The notes under the pieces: model-generated | Database searches by the model: none | The model's input: the letters and a program-made list of their open reading frames with translations, nothing else | What the model was told of the DNA's origin: nothing | Translations under genes and position numbers: made by a program | NCBI GenBank assembly: GCA_016287815.1 | Contig: JAEEWW010000014.1 | Location: 1-37,722, forward strand | DNA: 37,722 nt | Reading direction: 5' to 3' | Source: Treponema sp. | GTDB taxonomy: Bacteria; Spirochaetota; Spirochaetia; Treponematales; Treponemataceae | In this document: positions 1 to 7,039 of the stretch, in pieces | Numbering within the stretch: the stretch's first letter is position 1 | How the letters are laid out: every line of letters begins with the position of its first letter

Positions 1-2475
1 GCATCATTCACTTTCTATGATGCTTCATCTAACATCCTGTATTCATTTACTGAAACAATTAACGTTTTTAGCAATCTCACAACCAACACCTGGGTACAGA
101 ATGGTGCTGAACCGTGGTTTGTTACAACAGGCACAGGTGCATCAAAAACAACAACCTGCCGCATTACTTCCGCTATGGTTGAAGGCTTTAAGCTGACAGA
201 TATTTATGTTGACCCGACGTTAACTATATCCGGCACCGGGTCATTCTTGAGCCCTGTAAAAAGCTTTAATGAAGCTCTTGAAAAACTTACAGATGCAACA
301 AAAGATTACACGATAAACATAGTAAACTCCAACACACTTCACGCTCTTGCTAATATCGCTATTAACTCAGGGGTATTAAAAACCGACGGAAGTGGTACAT
401 ACAATGCAAAAACTCTTAAAATATGCGGAACAACAGATTTGGATGCAGACGGATATTCGCAGAATTGTATTGATGGCAGTTCGAACCATCAATGCTTAAA
501 ATTAGATACAGATGTTCCTGTTACATTAAAAAATCTTGAAATTACGGATGGACTGCAAGAAAGTGGAGCTGGTATTTATACCAAGACAAACCTTGTTATT
601 GATAATTGTATTATAAGTACTTGTCACGCTGATATGGCAGGCGGAGGTCTGTGTATAGATGGTAATTCCGAAACAGTTATGTCTGGTGGGATAATAAAAG
701 AAAATTCTGCAGTAGATACTGGAGGTGGTGTATATATCGAGCTAAACACCAGTTCAACAAACCACAACTTCACTATGACGGGCGGTGAAATAACTGGTAA
801 TTCTGCGGATTATGGCGGCGGAGTATATGCTAAGGCTGATTTTTCTATGACAGGTGGTGTTATAAGCGGAAACACTGCATCAGAATACGGTGGTGGTGTA
901 ATGGTTTATAATAATTCAACCTTTACAATGTCCGGCGGTACCATACGCGGAAATACATCAGACAATTTGGGAGGAGCTGTTTATGTTTACGGAACTTTCA
1001 AAATGAAAGGTTCAGCCTATATTCCTGCTGGTGTTGATGGTGAAACTGGTTTTGGAAAGAACGATGTTTACCTTCCAGCTTACCTTCCAGCCAGAACTAT
1101 TAAAATTGCAGGAAAGCTTAACCCGCCTGCTGAATGTACTGACGGCATTGTGGCAACAATCACACCGTCAAGTTATACAGCAGGTACTCAGCTTATTGAA
1201 CTTGATACAGGCGTAACAGACACAACTCTTGAAGAAGCAGCTGCCCATTTTGCAGTAACGCCGGATGCAAGTAATCCTGGCATTCCATGGAGAGTCAGCG
1301 AAGAAGGAAAATTAATTGCATCAATAGATGCCGCTTCTCTTACAACGGAAAACTACGCCGCCGTAACAGAAATTACTGTTTCAGACGGAGCAGGAATGAA
1401 AAAACTTTCAGATCTAAATAAAAACTATTCGGGAAAGACCATACAGCTGGAAAACGATATTGTTCTTCCTTCCGGTTATAGTCCTATAGCTACATTTATA
1501 GGAAATTTTAACGGAAACGGAAAGAAAATTTCTGGCCTTGCAGGACAGACAGCCTTGTTCAATACCGTAGGTGGCGGAGGAACTGTCAAAGACCTTACTG
1601 TTGAAGGAAGCTCTACAATAGCTGGTATAGCAGAAAACTTGGGTGACGGAGTTATAGAAGGCTGCACAAATCTGGTAAATGTAACCCATACAGAAAATGA
1701 TGACAAAGAGGCCGGTGGAATTGTTGGGCTTATAAGAAGGAGTTCAGGCAATCCGGTTGTAAGAAACTGTGTGAATAAAGGAACTATAAAAAGCGCGGAA
1801 GGCTACGTTGGAGGAATTGCAGGAAGGGAATACGACGCAAGATGTACTATGGACTCATGCGTAAACACGGGAACGGTAGAGTATACAGGTGACGGCTACA
1901 GAAATGTTGGTGGAATTGTAGGAGATGCAGGTGGAATAGTGCGCAACTGTATTAATACCGGAGAAGTTAAAGGCGGTACAGGGATCGAAGCAGGCGGAAT
2001 TGCCGGTTCAACATCTTATTATCCTGATTACGGAGAGAAAGGAATCTATAACTGTGCAAACCTAGGTTCTGTATCCGCAGATTATCGGGCTGGTGGTATT
2101 GCTGGCAATTGCGAACTCTCATCCTCAACAGATGTCAATTCAACTATCAAAAACTGCTTTAATACTGGAAACATTACAATTTCGGATACTTCAAAAACAA
2201 GCCGCGGCGGTATTGCCGGAGAAATTGTAACAGGTAACGGTACTTGCACCATTACAAACTGCTTATACTATGTCCCGTCAGGAATTACCATCAACGGCGT
2301 AGGTAAACCTAACGGCGTTAGCGTCTCTATTGCGTCTACCACAGCTACAGACGCAGCAACAAACATGAATACATGGGTAAATTCAAACAATTCAGAAAAC
2401 CTGTATAAGACCTGGACAACAAAGTATATAAACGGCAGGAATACCTCAGTTCCAGATGTGGGCTATGAGTGGTAG
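1..2475 (+). CDS. Large surface/adhesin-like protein, beta-helix plus GLUG repeats (5'-truncated by window)
   Basis: The reading frame is open from base 1, so the gene starts upstream; 824 codons are visible. Bases 640-1010 encode about five beta-helix-type repeats of the form GGGVY...FTMTGG.I.GN(T/S)A, resembling the GGA/GN repeats of polymorphic outer-membrane proteins. Bases 1700-2260 encode GLUG-type repeats (GGIAG or GGIVG, then NC.NTG.V). The protein ends in VPDVGYEW. Such repeats form right-handed beta-helices or adhesive stalks in secreted or surface proteins, so an extracellular or outer-sheath location is inferred; the signal peptide would lie outside the window. No transmembrane anchor is visible at the C-terminus. 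The 3' end is followed by a duplicated copy of its own tail about 510 bases on. The exact ligand or function cannot be told from sequence. Confidence 0.85.
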   Translation, partial: ASFTFYDASSNILYSFTETINVFSNLTTNTWVQNGAEPWFVTTGTGASKTTTCRITSAMVEGFKLTDIYVDPTLTISGTGSFLSPVKSFNEALEKLTDATKDYTINIVNSNTLHALANIAINSGVLKTDGSGTYNAKTLKICGTTDLDADGYSQNCIDGSSNHQCLKLDTDVPVTLKNLEITDGLQESGAGIYTKTNLVIDNCIISTCHADMAGGGLCIDGNSETVMSGGIIKENSAVDTGGGVYIELNTSSTNHNFTMTGGEITGNSADYGGGVYAKADFSMTGGVISGNTASEYGGGVMVYNNSTFTMSGGTIRGNTSDNLGGAVYVYGTFKMKGSAYIPAGVDGETGFGKNDVYLPAYLPARTIKIAGKLNPPAECTDGIVATITPSSYTAGTQLIELDTGVTDTTLEEAAAHFAVTPDASNPGIPWRVSEEGKLIASIDAASLTTENYAAVTEITVSDGAGMKKLSDLNKNYSGKTIQLENDIVLPSGYSPIATFIGNFNGNGKKISGLAGQTALFNTVGGGGTVKDLTVEGSSTIAGIAENLGDGVIEGCTNLVNVTHTENDDKEAGGIVGLIRRSSGNPVVRNCVNKGTIKSAEGYVGGIAGREYDARCTMDSCVNTGTVEYTGDGYRNVGGIVGDAGGIVRNCINTGEVKGGTGIEAGGIAGSTSYYPDYGEKGIYNCANLGSVSADYRAGGIAGNCELSSSTDVNSTIKNCFNTGNITISDTSKTSRGGIAGEIVTGNGTCTITNCLYYVPSGITINGVGKPNGVSVSIASTTATDAATNMNTWVNSNNSENLYKTWTTKYINGRNTSVPDVGYEW

Positions 2476-2476
2476 G
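2449..2476 (+). repeat. Direct repeat copy 1 (3' end of surface gene)
   Basis: This 28-base segment ends in GGCTATGAGTGGTAGG and recurs at 2959-2986 with two mismatches, exactly 510 bases downstream. The two copies bracket the DUF4160 remnant and the DUF2442 gene. Confidence 0.8.
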
Positions 2477-2492
2477 TTAAGCTAAAAGCGGT

Positions 2493-2516
2493 GCGGCGGG
2501 TTAAAAGGTGCGCCGC
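2493..2516 (+). terminator. Weak hairpin after the surface-protein gene
   Basis: GCGGCG at 2493-2498 pairs with CGCCGC at 2511-2516 around a 12-base loop. An alternative pairing is AAGCGG (2486-2491) with CCGCTT (2513-2518). No T-run follows, so this is at best a weak or Rho-assisted terminator. Confidence 0.3.
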
Positions 2517-2597
2517 TTAGAGCAAAGCGAAGAAAAAGCTTATGCTGCATGGAATCTTGCAGTACAGAATAAACATTTTGATAAGATTGATTCATAG
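2505..2597 (+). pseudogene. 3' remnant of a DUF4160 gene
   Basis: The frame opens after a TAA at 2502-2504, has no start codon, and ends at TAG 2595-2597. It encodes about 30 residues including AYAAWNLAVQNKHFDKI. This resembles the C-terminus of DUF4160 proteins, where a Trp-containing helix (roughly ENWELA...G.P..KI.PL) ends the domain. DUF4160 genes commonly lie directly upstream of DUF2442 genes in two-gene toxin-antitoxin-like modules, and an intact DUF2442 gene starts 9 bases further on. I therefore read this as the stump of the missing partner. The similarity is short and judged by eye. Confidence 0.55.
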
Positions 2598-2606
2598 GAG
2601 AAATAT

Positions 2607-2912
2607 ATGCACGAAGAAAATGGAATTGTATATTCAGATAACCCGGAAAAGATGCTTACAGTTCTTGAAGTTAAGCATATGTACAGTGGCGTATATTTAA
2701 TGAAATTCTCCGATGGTGTAGTAAAACTTTTTGATACAAGCATATTACAAGGCGAAGTTTTTGAGCCTTTGAAAAATCCAGAAATATATGAAAATCCAAA
2801 GCTTGAATACGGAATCGTAACATGGAATAACGGAGAAATTGATTGTTCTCCTGATTTCATGTATGAAAACGGCTATGAATATAATACAAAGGATATAATT
2901 TCCGTAGCATAA
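2607..2912 (+). CDS. DUF2442 domain protein
   Basis: This is a 101-residue protein. Its layout matches DUF2442: an N-terminal beta-rich LTVLEVKHMYSGVYLMKFSDG segment, a FDTSILQGEVFEPLKNPE segment, and a C-terminal TWNNGEIDCSPDFMYE segment. An AGGAG ribosome-binding site (2597-2601) lies 5 bases before the ATG. DUF2442 proteins are small, soluble, and usually paired with DUF4160; the pair is thought to act like a toxin-antitoxin module, but the biochemistry is not established. Here the partner survives only as a C-terminal stump, so this gene is probably an orphan. It is bracketed by direct repeats of the neighbouring surface gene's 3' end, which suggests it arrived or was trapped by recombination. 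Confidence 0.8.
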   Translation: MHEENGIVYSDNPEKMLTVLEVKHMYSGVYLMKFSDGVVKLFDTSILQGEVFEPLKNPEIYENPKLEYGIVTWNNGEIDCSPDFMYENGYEYNTKDIISVA

Positions 2913-2913
2913 T

Positions 2914-2985
2914 ATGTTTTCTAAAAAAAACAGCAGAAGCGCAAGCGTAACCGTTCCAGTTCCTGATGTCGGCTATGAGTGGTAG
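2914..2985 (+). pseudogene. Tail fragment of a surface-protein gene (VPDVGYEW)
   Basis: A 23-codon frame (ATG 2914, TAG 2983-2985) ends in SVTVPVPDVGYEW, the same C-terminus as the large surface protein ending at 2475. Bases 2959-2986 match 2449-2476 at 26 of 28 positions and include the stop codon. It is too short to be a functional surface protein and has no clear ribosome-binding site. The likely origin is a paralogue's 3' end or a recombination footprint; the ATG may be fortuitous. Confidence 0.6.
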
Positions 2986-2986
2986 G
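2959..2986 (+). repeat. Direct repeat copy 2
   Basis: Second copy of the repeat at 2449-2476, 26 of 28 identical, in the same coding phase and including the stop codon. Confidence 0.8.
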
Positions 2987-3003
2987 GGTGGCTGACAGCC
3001 GTA

Positions 3004-3073
3004 GCCGGTCATTCCGGACGCTACGCCACATTCGCACGCACCTGCTACGAATGTGTGATTCGGAATGACCGGC
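3004..3073. repeat. Nested palindrome / REP-like element
   Basis: The outer arms GCCGGTCATTCCG (3004-3016) and CGGAATGACCGGC (3061-3073) are perfect 13-base inverted repeats. Inside them CACATTCG (3027-3034) pairs with CGAATGTG (3048-3055) around a 13-base loop. The element is GC-rich compared with its neighbours. It lies between the end of the surface-gene remnant and the convergent dapB stop (3108). It has no T-run on either side, so it may be a dispersed repeat (REP/MITE-like) that also serves as a transcript-end hairpin. Confidence 0.7.
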
Positions 3074-3107
3074 ATGTTTTGCAAGACCACGTATGTAAAG
3101 GTACTGA

Positions 3108-3887
3108 TTAAAAAATATCGTCCATTTCAAGGAAGCTTCCGGCTTTTATTTTACCTGAATCAAGTCCGGCTTTTACTTTTTCAGCTGCTACTACAGAGCC
3201 CAGAGCAAAACCTTCGCGGCTTCTTGCACGGTGAGTTAATTCAATTGTATCTGCCTTGCTGTCAAAGAAAACCGTGTGTGTTCCCGGAACAAAGCCGCAT
3301 CTTGTGCTTGAAACATGAAGCTCATCTTTTTCCGGCTTCTGGTGGAAAGCGTCGATAACTGTTTCTTTTTTTGTTACGCTTTCGTTTAATATGCGTTTTG
3401 CAATTTCAAGAGCAGTGCCTGAAGGGCTGTCTGCTTTCTGGTTGTGGTGCATTTCCCAGGTTGCAATGTCGTATTCAGGATATTCGTTTATCAGTTTTAC
3501 GGCATTTTCTATAATCTTGTAGAAAAGATTTACGCCTACAGAGAAATTTGAAGAAGTCATTATAGTTCCGCCTGTTGAAGCGGCTAAGGCCTTAATTTCT
3601 TCAAAATGACTGTTCCAGCCGGTTGTTCCTACAATAAGCGGGATGCCGAGCGGTAAAACTTCTTTTATATTATCAAGAATTGCAGAAGGGTGGCTGAAAT
3701 CAATTATTACGTCACAGCCGCTGTTTTTTACGGCCTGTGCAACAGCTTTTGCGTCTCCTGCAGGGACCATAACCGAAGCGTCTTTTGCAAATGTGTCTAT
3801 TGTTGCGGCAATTTCGTGGCCTCTTTCAATTGCAATATCTGCAATCATGTGGCCCATTTTTCCATATCCGATAAGTGTAATTTTCAT
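3108..3887 (-). CDS. dapB: 4-hydroxy-tetrahydrodipicolinate reductase
   Basis: DapB reduces 4-hydroxy-tetrahydrodipicolinate with NAD(P)H in the diaminopimelate/lysine branch of the aspartate pathway, in the cytoplasm. The 259 residues are a normal family length. The N-terminal Rossmann motif GYGKMG is at residues 7-12. VGTTGW and SSNFSVGVNLF follow, and the family signature HHNQKADSPSGTA carries the substrate-binding and catalytic His/Lys. A GGAG ribosome-binding site precedes the ATG. The gene begins 11 bases after the lysC stop, so the two are co-transcribed. Spirochaetes may use this branch for DAP, lysine or peptidoglycan-related metabolism; the final use cannot be told here. Confidence 0.96.
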   Translation of the reverse strand: MKITLIGYGKMGHMIADIAIERGHEIAATIDTFAKDASVMVPAGDAKAVAQAVKNSGCDVIIDFSHPSAILDNIKEVLPLGIPLIVGTTGWNSHFEEIKALAASTGGTIMTSSNFSVGVNLFYKIIENAVKLINEYPEYDIATWEMHHNQKADSPSGTALEIAKRILNESVTKKETVIDAFHQKPEKDELHVSSTRCGFVPGTHTVFFDSKADTIELTHRARSREGFALGSVVAAEKVKAGLDSGKIKAGSFLEMDDIF

Positions 3888-3898
3888 ATTATTCTCCG

Positions 3899-5227
3899 TT
3901 AGTTTTCAAAAAATGCTTTGTGAAGGATTTTTACAACGTCATTGCTTTCTTTTTCATCGCAGATAAAGCTGATGTTTACTTTAGAAGCACCCTGGCTTAT
4001 CATCTGAACGTTGATTCCGGCATCGTTAAGGGCTTTAAAGCCGTCGGCTAAGATGCTGCTTGTAGAAGCTACGTCGCAGATAATTGCAATGATTGCTTTT
4101 TCTGTTTTTACCTGAACATCGGCAACTTTCTTTAAGTCTTCGAGAAGGCCTGAAATATCTGCATTTGAGTTGATTGTTAAAGATACAGAAACTTCAGATG
4201 TTGCAATTACGTCAATACTGATGTTCCATTTTAAGAACTGGTTGAAAATGTGGGCTAAGAAACCTGCAGCTCCAAGCATTCGTGTAGAGACAATATCAAT
4301 TAAAGTTACGTGTTTTACAGAAGTAATTGCGCATACTCTGTTCGGTTTTGATGTATGCTTTGCAACGATTATAGACCCCGGGCTTTTTATGTTGTAGGAG
4401 TTTTTTACGCGTACGGTAGTTCCTGATTTGATACATGGAACCATTGAACGAGGGTGGAGTACCTGAGAGCCGAATACGGCAAGTTCCTGTGCTTCTTCGT
4501 AGGTAACTTCAGAAACCGGTTTTGCATTTTTGCAGATTCTCGGGTCTGCGGTAAGGATTCCGTCTACGTCTTTCCATGTCTGGATTTCTTCTGCCTGCAT
4601 TGCAGAACCAATCATTGTTGCCGAAAGGTCGCTTCCGCCGCGGCCTAAAGTTGTAATGTGGCCTTCCTTGTCTTTTGCAATAAAGCCTGTAACAATCGGA
4701 ATTGCATTTGATTTTCCGTTTTTGTAGTCGTTCAAATGCTCAGGTATTGTTTTCCATACGCAGTCATCTAATTCTGCGGACATGTAGTTATTGTCGCTTA
4801 CAAAACCGATGTCCCATGCATCATAGTAATCAGCTTCAATTCCTTCTTTTTTAAGGTATGCTGCCATAATGCGTACAGACATGCGTTCACCAAAAGAAAC
4901 AAGGTAATCGCGTGTACGCTTTGTAAGTTCCTTTAACATGCTGATTCCGGTTAAAAGCTGAAGCAGTTCTTTCTGTAAATCTTCCAGAGAATCGGCTTTA
5001 ATTCCAAGCTCTTTTTCTGTCTGATTGTGAAGTTCCATAACATTTTTTACGTCTACCGTACCTTTTACGGCTAAGTCGGCTGCTTCAAGCAGGTGGTCAG
5101 TTGTGTCGCCCATGGCTGAAAGGACAACAACCGGGCGTTTTTCTTTATATTCTTTTATGATTGATGCTACGTGTCTTATACGGTCTGCATTTGCAACGGA
5201 TGAACCGCCGAATTTCATTACTATCAT
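3899..5227 (-). CDS. lysC: Aspartate kinase (lysine-sensitive type)
   Basis: This enzyme phosphorylates aspartate, the first step toward lysine, threonine and methionine. The 442-residue monofunctional protein starts with MKFGGSSVANADRI (kinase N-terminal motif). It continues with VVVLSAMGDTTDHLLEAA, TLGRGGSDLSATMIG and WKDVDGILTADPRI of the amino-acid kinase fold. The last roughly 150 residues look like paired ACT regulatory domains. The overall pattern resembles the LysC/ThrA class. An AAGGGG ribosome-binding site lies just before the ATG. dapB follows 11 bases downstream. thrC, another branch of the pathway, lies 28 kb away in the same window. I see no lysine riboswitch in the 182-base upstream gap, so feedback through the ACT domains is the likely control. 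Confidence 0.95.
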   Translation of the reverse strand: MIVMKFGGSSVANADRIRHVASIIKEYKEKRPVVVLSAMGDTTDHLLEAADLAVKGTVDVKNVMELHNQTEKELGIKADSLEDLQKELLQLLTGISMLKELTKRTRDYLVSFGERMSVRIMAAYLKKEGIEADYYDAWDIGFVSDNNYMSAELDDCVWKTIPEHLNDYKNGKSNAIPIVTGFIAKDKEGHITTLGRGGSDLSATMIGSAMQAEEIQTWKDVDGILTADPRICKNAKPVSEVTYEEAQELAVFGSQVLHPRSMVPCIKSGTTVRVKNSYNIKSPGSIIVAKHTSKPNRVCAITSVKHVTLIDIVSTRMLGAAGFLAHIFNQFLKWNISIDVIATSEVSVSLTINSNADISGLLEDLKKVADVQVKTEKAIIAIICDVASTSSILADGFKALNDAGINVQMISQGASKVNISFICDEKESNDVVKILHKAFFEN

Positions 5228-5409
5228 TTTTACCCCTTAGCGCGAATTTTCGCGATTGCAAAATTATTATGTATAGAGGTAAATATACTGAAAATTGTAT
5301 AATTATGCAATTATCAAGCCGGATAAATGCATAAAAATTGAGTTGATGAGAATAGGGAGAAGTTGCGCGTTTAATGGCACGTGTTTTGTTAATCTCGACC
5401 TTTAACGTT

Positions 5410-6915
5410 TTACAGCTCTTTTAAATCATCTGCAGAAAGCTGGATTAAACTTCCTTTGTCATTTGTAACGTAAATTGTTTTTTCAAGCACAGTAATAGGA
5501 GTTGCCTTGTTTACGGCTGTTTCTGACTTGCAGATTAAATTCAGTTTTTCGTCGAATTTTCCTATGTAATACTTTTTATTTTCGCTTATAACGCAAAGGT
5601 AGGATTCATTGATTTTTACAAGTACGGAATTTTCTGCAATATCTTCTTCACTTTGAGAAGTTACATCCATTTTTTCTGAATCAAGCAGAACAAGTTTTAC
5701 GGCTGCATTTCCTTTGCTTTGGCCTGCAATTGCAAGGAATTTGTCGCCTGTTTTATAGAAGGTCCGGCTGTGAATCATTGTAACCGGAGATTCCTTTAAG
5801 GTTTTTCCTGTTAATGAATTTATCTTTACAAGCTTTGAAAGCTGTTTTTCTTCATTTGAAAGTTTTAATGCAAATACTGGAACAATCTGTTCGTCCTGTG
5901 CGTTTACAATTTTCTGCTGGTCGCCTGCAATCTGACTTCGTTCGCTTACGGCTTCGGTAGATTTTTTATCTGCCTTTGCCTGCTGCTCCTTTGCCTTTTG
6001 GGCAGAAGCGGCTATTTCTTCTTTTAGTTTCTGTATGCGGTCTTCAGACTGGCGTACTGTTTTCTGTTTGTTTTCATCTTCCGGATTAAGGGCAGCATCG
6101 CGTTTTAACTCCGGAAGCTTAGCCTGTTCGTTTTCAAGGGCTTTCTGGCTTTCTGTTTCTGTTTTTTTTGCTTCTACGGCTTTTTCTGCGGCAATTTCTG
6201 CTTCACGTTCTTTTATGTTTACCAGATCTTTGCGTGCATCTATTCCTTTGTCATTATCTTCCTGCATGGAAGAAATAACGTTTTTATCGCTGATAGCAGA
6301 AGTATCTACGGTACTTAATCCGCCGTCTACAACTTCACCTAACGGAATTACAATCTGGGTTGCTCCCGGCCACTGTGTGTACGAAAGTGCAAGACCTGCT
6401 TTTTCCTGTGTAAGATTTTTTGTAACGACATCTTTATAGCGTGAATTCCAGAAATCCATTTTTGAGCGGTAAACTGCGTTGTAAACTGTTATGAATACGG
6501 CAAGTGTATCAGCGTCTTTCTGTGAATATCCATAAGCTGAAACTAAAAATCCTGAAATAATCCGCCTCAGATTGTCTATATGGTCAACAGTTGCAGTTGA
6601 GTTAACGATAAAAATATCTGCGTCAAGTTTTTGTGTTTCGTTCGGATCTACGGCATGAACCACTGTGTATTTTGGATTTAAAGATAAGGTTACGGATTCT
6701 GATGGGGTAGCAAGCAGAGTACCAAGGCTGCTTCCTATTCCGCGGATTGTATCAGCTGATTCAACTATTTTATGCGGCCCTGAATAACTTTCAAAGCTTA
6801 CAGAATCAATTGTTCCTGCACTTTCAAGTTCATTCTGATTTACAGGTAAAGAATAAGCATTACTCAAAAATAAAAGGAAAAATACTGTACTTACTATTTT
6901 TAATGAATTTTTCAT
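5410..6915 (-). CDS. P83/100-family antigen (exported)
   Basis: This 501-residue protein has a clear signal peptide (MKNSLKIVSTVFFLLFLSNAYS). A globular N-terminal domain runs to about residue 220. A strongly charged Glu/Lys/Ala-rich coiled coil lies at about residues 225-330, and a C-terminal domain with beta-strand-like repeats follows. This architecture and the N-terminal segment match the spirochaetal p83/100 antigen family known from Borrelia and Treponema. The molecular role is not established; an envelope or periplasmic location is expected. It has its own good promoter (6991-7019) and a GAGGT ribosome-binding site, so it is probably transcribed separately from the upstream propeller-like gene. 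Confidence 0.88.
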   Translation of the reverse strand: MKNSLKIVSTVFFLLFLSNAYSLPVNQNELESAGTIDSVSFESYSGPHKIVESADTIRGIGSSLGTLLATPSESVTLSLNPKYTVVHAVDPNETQKLDADIFIVNSTATVDHIDNLRRIISGFLVSAYGYSQKDADTLAVFITVYNAVYRSKMDFWNSRYKDVVTKNLTQEKAGLALSYTQWPGATQIVIPLGEVVDGGLSTVDTSAISDKNVISSMQEDNDKGIDARKDLVNIKEREAEIAAEKAVEAKKTETESQKALENEQAKLPELKRDAALNPEDENKQKTVRQSEDRIQKLKEEIAASAQKAKEQQAKADKKSTEAVSERSQIAGDQQKIVNAQDEQIVPVFALKLSNEEKQLSKLVKINSLTGKTLKESPVTMIHSRTFYKTGDKFLAIAGQSKGNAAVKLVLLDSEKMDVTSQSEEDIAENSVLVKINESYLCVISENKKYYIGKFDEKLNLICKSETAVNKATPITVLEKTIYVTNDKGSLIQLSADDLKEL

Positions 6916-6990
6916 ATTGACCTCGAGCCTTTATCTGATTGCAAAAATTGCAAATAATCTTGCGAAAAATCGTTTATATTGCTGTTTAAA

Positions 6991-7019
6991 ATTATACAAT
7001 ACAAAAGCACACTTTGCAA
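6991..7019 (-). promoter_or_regulatory. Sigma-70 promoter for the p83/100 gene
   Basis: Read on the minus strand: TTGCAA (7014-7019), a 17-base spacer, then TATAAT (6991-6996). The leader would be about 70 bases before the ATG at 6915. Confidence 0.65.
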
Positions 7020-7039
7020 AATAAAAAATAATCAGGTGC

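Noticed and set aside
5228..5409. Lysine riboswitch upstream of lysC
   Set aside because: The 182-base gap lacks the expected conserved helices and a transcription-terminator switch; no riboswitch pattern is visible by eye.
6035..6439. Long open frame antisense to p83/100
   Set aside because: It mirrors the Glu/Lys/Ala-rich coiled-coil codons of the real gene and has no independent start or motif support.
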